This document shows positions 40,704 through 45,309 of a DNA stretch of 45,309 nt, piece by piece. The stretch spans positions 1 through 45,309 of the forward strand of contig CAYUET010000024.1 of the NCBI GenBank assembly GCA_964443875.1, written 5' to 3'. Under the pieces are notes generated by a model. It saw only the letters and a program-made list of their open reading frames with translations. It had not been told where the DNA came from and made no database searches. How positions within the stretch are numbered: the stretch's first letter is position 1; each line of letters begins with the position of its first letter. A program made the position numbers and the translations under genes. Source of the stretch: CAYUET01 sp964443875 (lineage in GTDB: Bacteria; Auribacterota; JAFGBW01).

Positions 40704-42969
40704 ACGCCTTCTTATAATCCCTTTATTAGTGGCACTTCTGATTTCATCCTGTTATTCCCAGGAAAAAATCAATACAGCCTCCTCCGGAAGCACCCTGGAT
40801 TCGCTTCATAAGCGGATCGCTACCTATCTGAAAGACAATAATCTCAAAGACGCCATTAAAGAATATGACGTCATTTATTCCATGACCGACAAAGAGGACA
40901 TGACTCTGCTTCAGCAGATCTGCTTTAAATTCATGGATACCGTTTTCCTCTCCAAAGAGTCTGAACTTAAAAAATACGCCCTTAACATCATCGGGCGCAT
41001 TTACTCGAAACCCCTTTCAAAAGTGGTCCTGAAAGCCTTCAATGATTCTGATCCCCAGATCCGTGAAATAGCCGTTGCCATGCTCTCCAAAACAAATGAT
41101 GTGACCTTGTTGCCTGATCTGACCTCACTTCTCAAATCCGGAAATGTCAACGGCGTGATCAGCGCCCTGGAAGTCATTAAAAACTGGAAAGAAAAGCTGT
41201 TTTTCAATGAGGTGGTTCCTTTGCTTGACCATGAAGATCTTTTCGTAAAAATCGCCGCAATCGGCGCCCTTGGGGAAATGAAAACCCAGGAAGGTCTCGT
41301 CCAGAAATTCAGCGCCTTAAGCTCGCATTCCTCTCCTAAAATCCGCAGCGCTGTCATCAATGCCATTTCCAAACTCGATATTGATGCCATTTCCCTTGAC
41401 TCCATGGTCAAAGACGGGGATCCTGAAGTCCGGTTTGCCCTGGTCAAATATATTGAAGCTCATCCGGATGAAAAATGGGAACGGGTCATCCGTAAAGAAC
41501 TTTCAACCAAGGATGAAAAAATATTCTCCGCCGCCTGTCAGGCCTCTTTAAAAAATGAAGACCTCCGCAGCCTTGTGCGATGGGAAAAACTGGTGAACAG
41601 CGCGAATCCGGAACTCCGGTACACAGGGGTGCAGGGCCTCGTCACCGATGAAAGCCTTCTGGATGATACCGACATCCTTTTTAAACTCCTGCGGGATACG
41701 GATCTTAAAATAAGACTCTATACCGCTGAACAGCTCATTAAGAAAAAAGAGGATTCCCTGGCTCAGGCCCTGATCATGAAAATCTTCACAGAAGGCTCCC
41801 TTGAAGAAAAAAAAGCAATCATCGAAGCCTGGATCAAAAATCATGAAATACCCGTCAAAGATAAATACCTTCAGGAAAGCCTGAATACTACCGACGCAGG
41901 AATGCAACTGATCTCCATTCCCCTGATTGCCCGCCTCTCAAAAGCTCAGCAGCTTGAAAGAGCGCAAATCATCCTCAAAAGTAACCGAAACAACATCAGG
42001 GCCGGGTTATTCACCTTTATCATTGATTCTAAAAACAAATCCCTTTATCAGCAATTATTTGAAAAAGGATTAAAAGATCAGGCCATTTCCGTTCAAAAAA
42101 CAGTCATTGGAGGTTTTTCTCTCCTGGATGAGGCTACAATAGCCGACACCTTGACAACTCTCTCCACATCCCCTTTCTGGTGTATCCGGGAGGCCTGCGC
42201 AGAACAGGTTGCTGTATTAAATGATGAAACCCTCCGATGGAAATGGATTCAGAAATGGATCAAGGATAAAGTATCCGAAGTCAGAATCGCGGCACTTAAA
42301 GCCTCTGTCCATTCCAAAGAAAAACAAAAACTTTATGACTTATTTTCCGATATGCTCTTTGATGCGGACGAAAAAGTTCGTTCCTTTGCCCTGACCTATC
42401 TCCAATCAGAAGAAACCCCCATTATTGAAGAGAAAGAAAAAGAAAAGCCTGAAGAAGACAAAGAAAAAGATAAAAAGACTCCTGAAGCGGCAAAAGATAA
42501 AAAGCAACCCGCCCCTGAAAAGACCCAGGCCCCTAAACAAAAAAATAAACTGATGGACTGGCTTAAAGCAGGAAAAGGAAACAAAAAATTACAGGACGTG
42601 AACCTGAAGGAAGGCAAGGAAGACGCCTCAAATCTCAAAATGGTTGAAAGTACCACTTCAACCCCGGATAAATCCATTGAAACAAAACTGAAAACTCTCC
42701 TCAATTCAAAACAAAGCAATGTTTCAGATCAGGCGGAAAACTGGCTCCTTGAATTAGGAGACCAGCATGTGACAGAGCAGATTAAAACCAAACTTTCCTC
42801 GGGCACAGATGAAGAAAGAAAAAAAGCGGCTCAAAAATTAAGCATTATCGGGGACCCCTCCCTTATCCCTGTTTTAAGAGAACAGCTTTCCAAAGAAACC
42901 GATGTAAAAGTGCAATTTGAAATTGCCATAACCATCTGGAAATTAATACTCATTTCAACCCCTGCCTGA
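40690..42969 (+). CDS. HEAT-repeat lipoprotein
   Basis: 759 aa, TTG start at 40690 inside the end of the upstream gene; no later start preserves the signal. Signal peptide 'KRLLIIPLLVALLISSC' ends in a lipobox (ISS-C21) with Tyr at +2, hence probably an outer-membrane lipoprotein facing the periplasm. Residues ~70-575 are HEAT/PBS-like helical repeats ('DPQIREIAVAMLSK', 'EDLFVKIAAIGALGEM', 'SSPKIRSAVINAISKL', 'DPEVRFALVKYIEAHP', 'EVRIAALKAS', 'DEKVRSFALTYL'). A K/E/P-rich linker (about 577-640) leads to a final HEAT pair ('DQAENWLLELGDQHV', 'KKAAQKLSIIGDPSLIPVL'). It is expected to dock the calcium-loop protein to the outer membrane or to bind substrates. Confidence 0.82.
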   Translation: MKSNKRLLIIPLLVALLISSCYSQEKINTASSGSTLDSLHKRIATYLKDNNLKDAIKEYDVIYSMTDKEDMTLLQQICFKFMDTVFLSKESELKKYALNIIGRIYSKPLSKVVLKAFNDSDPQIREIAVAMLSKTNDVTLLPDLTSLLKSGNVNGVISALEVIKNWKEKLFFNEVVPLLDHEDLFVKIAAIGALGEMKTQEGLVQKFSALSSHSSPKIRSAVINAISKLDIDAISLDSMVKDGDPEVRFALVKYIEAHPDEKWERVIRKELSTKDEKIFSAACQASLKNEDLRSLVRWEKLVNSANPELRYTGVQGLVTDESLLDDTDILFKLLRDTDLKIRLYTAEQLIKKKEDSLAQALIMKIFTEGSLEEKKAIIEAWIKNHEIPVKDKYLQESLNTTDAGMQLISIPLIARLSKAQQLERAQIILKSNRNNIRAGLFTFIIDSKNKSLYQQLFEKGLKDQAISVQKTVIGGFSLLDEATIADTLTTLSTSPFWCIREACAEQVAVLNDETLRWKWIQKWIKDKVSEVRIAALKASVHSKEKQKLYDLFSDMLFDADEKVRSFALTYLQSEETPIIEEKEKEKPEEDKEKDKKTPEAAKDKKQPAPEKTQAPKQKNKLMDWLKAGKGNKKLQDVNLKEGKEDASNLKMVESTTSTPDKSIETKLKTLLNSKQSNVSDQAENWLLELGDQHVTEQIKTKLSSGTDEERKKAAQKLSIIGDPSLIPVLREQLSKETDVKVQFEIAITIWKLILISTPA

Positions 42970-42973
42970 CATC

Positions 42974-43975
42974 ATGAATAAAAAAAACATTTTAAGTGCC
43001 TGCATTGTAACCTATAATGTTGAAAAATATGCAGACAAATGTCTTTCTTCCCTTCTTTCCTATACAAGCCCTGCTCTGGATCTGGAAATTCTTGTCATCG
43101 ATAACCATTCAAGCGATCATACGGTGGCCATGATACGCGATAAATATCCTCAGATTGATCTGATTGCTTCTGAGAAAAACCTTGGTTTTTCCGCGGCAAA
43201 CAATGTTCTTTTAAAAAAATGCCGGGGAGATTATATCCTTCTTCTCAATCCGGATACGATCGTGGAAAAAGATTCACTGGATATGCTGGTGGACTACCTT
43301 AAAACTCATCCTGAGTGCGGGATAATCGGGCCTAAGCTTTTAAACGAAGACCGGTCCCTTCAAAACGGCTTAAGAAAATTCCCCAATGCCTGGGTATCCT
43401 TTATCAAAAGCTCGCCTTTGAAACATTTGAAAATCTTTAAGCGATGTGTTGATCAGCGTCACATGAGACATTATGACCTCAATCAAAGCGGAATTGTGGA
43501 CCAGGTTTCCGGAGCGGCCTTTATGTTTTCCCGTCCTGTTTTTAACAAGCTGGGTTTGCTGGACTCACAATTCTATATCTATTTCGAAGAAGTGGATTAC
43601 TGTAAAAGAGCCTATCTTGAAGGTCTTAATGTTTATTATCTTGCAGAAGCTCAAATAATCCACTTTGGCGGGAAAAGCGCAAACAGTGCCAATGCTAAAA
43701 TGATGTATATTTATCTTCACTCCCAGTTAAAATATTTCAAAAAACATCTTTCTCCCGTTCATTATCTGATTTTTATCAGTATTTTTAAAACAATGTTTCT
43801 TTCCACTCTTTTTGCGGATTCCCTGATTGATTTCATTTTTATTCCCTTGACCCAGTTCTATTTAAAGCTGAAACCGAATCCTAAAATTCAGTCTAAACTA
43901 ACCAAAAGAATTTCCAAATCGAATTTCAGAAAAATGTTTATTAAAGAAAAATTGTCTGAATTTATCTTCTTTTGA
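42974..43975 (+). CDS. GT2-family glycosyltransferase (rhamnosyltransferase-like)
   Basis: 333 aa. The GT-A fold opens 'LSACIVTYNVEKYADKCLSSLLSYT' and 'LEILVIDNHSSDHTVAMIRDKYPQIDLIASEKNLGFSAANNVLLKKCRGDYILLLNPDTIV' (DxD-like NPDT, typical of WbbL-type rhamnosyl/galactofuranosyl transferases). The acceptor region is 'VSGAAFMFSRPVFNKLGLLDSQFYIYFEEVDYCKRAYLEG' (EEVDxCxR). A C-terminal hydrophobic stretch could associate with the membrane. It starts four bases after the HEAT lipoprotein stop, so it is in the same operon, and may glycosylate an envelope component. Confidence 0.92.
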   Translation: MNKKNILSACIVTYNVEKYADKCLSSLLSYTSPALDLEILVIDNHSSDHTVAMIRDKYPQIDLIASEKNLGFSAANNVLLKKCRGDYILLLNPDTIVEKDSLDMLVDYLKTHPECGIIGPKLLNEDRSLQNGLRKFPNAWVSFIKSSPLKHLKIFKRCVDQRHMRHYDLNQSGIVDQVSGAAFMFSRPVFNKLGLLDSQFYIYFEEVDYCKRAYLEGLNVYYLAEAQIIHFGGKSANSANAKMMYIYLHSQLKYFKKHLSPVHYLIFISIFKTMFLSTLFADSLIDFIFIPLTQFYLKLKPNPKIQSKLTKRISKSNFRKMFIKEKLSEFIFF

Positions 43976-44424
43976 TGAATCCCATGGATGCAACAGGGCT
44001 CCTCTATTACAAAATAAATAATGCCTCCATAAAATTAGAAATCACCCTCAAAAAACTTTTAAGCCGTTTCCATCTTACTCCTTCGCAATTCCTCTTCCTG
44101 TCTATTCTTGAAAAATATGAACAGGCCAGTTCTAAGATGATAGGGCTTGCTTTGTCGATGGATCCTTCATCTCTAACCCCTCTGATTAGAAGGCTCATAA
44201 CTTCGGGCTGCATTCAAAAGATTCCCTTAGAGGATAAAAGATCCTATTCGCTCAGAATGACTGAGAAAGGCAGGGCGGCCTATCTGAATTCTATTTCAGT
44301 TCTCTCGGAATTTGAAGATCGCCTGGTGAATGAACTGAGTTCGGACGAAAAAACAAAATTCGATTCCACACTCCAAAAAATCGACCGTTTTATTTTTAAA
44401 ATTCATAAACAATTGTTGTATTAA
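43975..44424 (+). CDS. MarR-family transcriptional regulator
   Basis: 149 aa from ATG 43975, overlapping the GT2 stop by one base (TGATG). Winged-helix core: 'FHLTPSQFLFLSILEKYEQASSKMIGLALSMDPSSLTPLIRRLITSGCIQKIPLEDKRSYSLRMTEKGRAAYLNS' contains the recognition helix and the wing with D-x-R-S (usually DxRS/DxRA). The C-terminal helix is for dimerisation. MarR proteins normally repress their own operon and respond to small aromatic ligands. As the last gene of the channel/HEAT/GT2 operon it is a candidate regulator of it, although no palindromic operator is obvious in 37985-38084. Confidence 0.92.
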   Translation: MNPMDATGLLYYKINNASIKLEITLKKLLSRFHLTPSQFLFLSILEKYEQASSKMIGLALSMDPSSLTPLIRRLITSGCIQKIPLEDKRSYSLRMTEKGRAAYLNSISVLSEFEDRLVNELSSDEKTKFDSTLQKIDRFIFKIHKQLLY

Positions 44425-44944
44425 TGGGACTATATTTTACAGGCCTCCAGGTAATTCCGGAATCCATGCCTTTCCTGCCTTCTGCCATCCCGGTCGCTGA
44501 GTGTGCGCCAAAGGCGGATGTATCGAAGTGTGGGGGATCCATCTTACTGCCTCCTCTGATTATAACAAAAACTAAATTAGCCCGCATATTGCATGAAAAA
44601 TCAGAAGAAATTCATCTGAATCCTGATAAATCAATCCTTCCAGCCTCGCTATTGACATCAACCTTTGGGTACAAATTGTACCCAATCCTGTATTCAGGCA
44701 AAAAACAACCTTTTGTCTGCGCAAGCCTGTTTTGACCGGGTCAAACAGGCATTGCATCCCCGAATATTTGTCGCTTACGCGCAAAATTCGGGTTAGGTCT
44801 GACTCAAATTCTTTAGAATCCCGTTAATTTCTCATTCCCGGACAAATTGAATACCGTCATGCATCCAGACAAAAGAGTCGCTTTTATCAAGGCAAAACTG
44901 TTCCCAAATTTTCATATAAACGTCATTGATTATCAGTTCATAAA
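44425..44944. other. Intergenic with repeat debris, no credible gene
   Basis: About 520 bases between marR and the IS left end. An open frame from ATG 44424 (103 codons) overlaps element S copy 2 and resembles nothing. The minus-strand reading of 44470-44550 looks like common repeat-derived peptide. Apart from element S (44718-44796) nothing is supported. Confidence 0.6.
44718..44796 (+). repeat. Two-hairpin element S, copy 2
   Basis: Hairpin 1: GCAA-GCCTGTTT-t-GAC, loop CCGG, GTC-AAACAGGC-a-TTGC. Hairpin 2: CCCGAAT-a-TTTG-t-CGC, loop TTAC, GCG-CAAA-ATTCGGG, then TTA. The unpaired positions (bulged a and t) equal those of copy 1, while paired positions change together (CAC/GTG to CGC/GCG; GCCCG/CGGGC to GCCTG/CAGGC with a longer arm). 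Confidence 0.8.
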
Positions 44945-45040
44945 TAGAGCTTGTCCCAATTATTCATTGAAGGCTTGAGATCAAGGATGCGCAGGAAATA
45001 AAAAAGGGCAAAGCGATCGAAAAACGATACTTTGCCCCCA

Positions 45041-45088
45041 ATTGATGTGTTATAACCTTTAATCATCACAAAAAAGGAACACATCAAT
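45041..45088 (+). promoter_or_regulatory. Inverted repeat over the transposase start codon
   Basis: ATTGATGTGTT (45041-45051) pairs perfectly with AACACATCAAT (45078-45088). The latter includes the first two bases of ATG 45087, and the SD (AAGGA, 45074-45078) lies at the foot of the stem. In a transcript entering from outside the stem would hide the start, a known way in which IS elements limit transposase synthesis; here the role is inferred. Confidence 0.6.
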
Positions 45089-45309
45089 GATAAAAATAAT
45101 ACCCGAACAGATAGAATTTCGTCCAGCACTTCCTGTAGTAATCGGCAATATGGATTATCAGGAATTTGAAAGACGACTGATAAGAATCAATGAAATGCTA
45201 TGCATAAGCGGAATGGAAGTAAGATTCATTGAAGGAAAGCTTAAAAAATATCGATTCCAAAAAGGGAAAGGACAGAAGTCCATTCAACCGATGCTGAGGC
45301 GGGCTTTAA
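45087..45309 (+). CDS. N-terminal part of an IS transposase (open at the window edge)
   Basis: 74 codons without stop to the last base: 'MIKIIPEQIEFRPALPVVIG', then 'DYQEFERRLIRINEMLCISGMEVRFIEG'. The 'FRPALPVVIGN.DY.EFE..L.RI.E.L..SG.E' opening is one I associate with a group of IS transposases frequent in environmental bacteria, but I cannot name the IS family with certainty. AAGGA lies eight bases upstream of ATG. The catalytic DDE region lies beyond the window. It supports the reading that the scaffold stops inside a multi-copy IS. Confidence 0.65.
   Translation, partial: MIKIIPEQIEFRPALPVVIGNMDYQEFERRLIRINEMLCISGMEVRFIEGKLKKYRFQKGKGQKSIQPMLRRAL

Larger units (their letters stand above)
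44945..45309 (+). mobile_element. Left end of an insertion sequence, truncated by the window edge
   Basis: It begins at the terminal motif TAGAGCTTGTCCCA (44945-44958), the inverse complement of 39-52. Next comes a hairpin with 8-bp arms GGGCAAAG / CTTTGCCC (45006-45036), then an 11-bp inverted repeat (45041-45051 / 45078-45088) that covers the transposase start codon. The element continues past 45309. Confidence 0.7.

Noticed and set aside
38085..42969. Zorya defence system (ZorA/ZorB plus helicase/nuclease)
   Set aside because: The channel is MotA-like, but the partner lacks an OmpA-like domain, the ZorA-type very long tail is missing, and there is no ZorC/D/E-type gene; the third gene is a HEAT lipoprotein.
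44424..44735. 103-codon ORF starting at the marR stop codon
   Set aside because: No RBS, no recognisable sequence pattern, and it runs into structured element S copy 2; the opposite strand shows repeat-type peptide.

Overview
The window reads as one scaffold from a diderm (Gram-negative-type) bacterium of moderate-to-low GC. Evidence for an outer membrane is a lipid A modification cluster (arnB-C-A-D), a lipobox protein with a hydrophobic signal, a predicted outer-membrane barrel and a TolQ/ExbB-type channel. I cannot assign a phylum from sequence alone. The many dispersed palindromic repeats and the 10-N gap (25715-25724) suggest an assembled, possibly uncultivated, environmental genome. Both window edges seem to lie in copies of the same insertion sequence (shared 14-bp terminal motif at 39-52 and, inverted, 44945-44958), so the window may be a whole scaffold broken at IS copies.

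Layout. 1-1872: IS end, GNAT acetyltransferase plus AraC regulator, and a small Cys-rich protein. 2173-3735: exported TPR protein with a zinc-ribbon-like motif. 3979-13079 (all minus): a type I restriction-modification operon hsdM, KilA-N gene, small gene, hsdS, REP cluster with a RAYT transposase, rhuM, hsdR. 13378-16881: barrel protein, palindromic operator-like sites, membrane protein, MATE transporter. 17014-17084: tRNA-Gln. 17290-24739 (minus): arnB, arnC, arnA, arnD, then an AsmA-like protein and a GT4 glycosyltransferase. 24934-26891: LytS/LytTR-type two-component pair, split by the assembly gap. 26888-27490: island of nested repeats (MITE-like element, R repeats, duplication). 27458-33381: GNAT, MutY, TMTC-like GT-C/TPR membrane protein, single-domain response regulator, AroD, SUFU-like protein, secreted Ala/Pro-rich protein. 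33528-37984: hybrid histidine kinase, then a minus-strand set of YedK/SRAP, peroxiredoxin, MazG-like and RNA-methyltransferase-like genes. 38085-44424 (plus): ExbB/MotA-like channel, ExbD-position protein with ten calcium-loop motifs, HEAT lipoprotein, GT2 glycosyltransferase, MarR regulator. 44945-45309: IS left end with the start of a transposase.

Most interesting. (1) The 38085-42969 operon looks like an undescribed ion-driven, envelope-spanning machine: proton-channel protein, partner with one TM helix carrying an Asp and a calcium-loop array, and an outer-membrane-type HEAT lipoprotein. (2) The same 22-nt repeat sits in the same reading frame in both hsdR and hsdM, adding the same heptapeptide to each. 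(3) A two-hairpin element occurs twice (17168-17235, 44718-44796) with paired compensatory changes in both stems. (4) The RAYT gene carries inverted REP units inside its own coding sequence. (5) Dispersed repeats appear to supply the start or stop region of neighbouring genes at three places.
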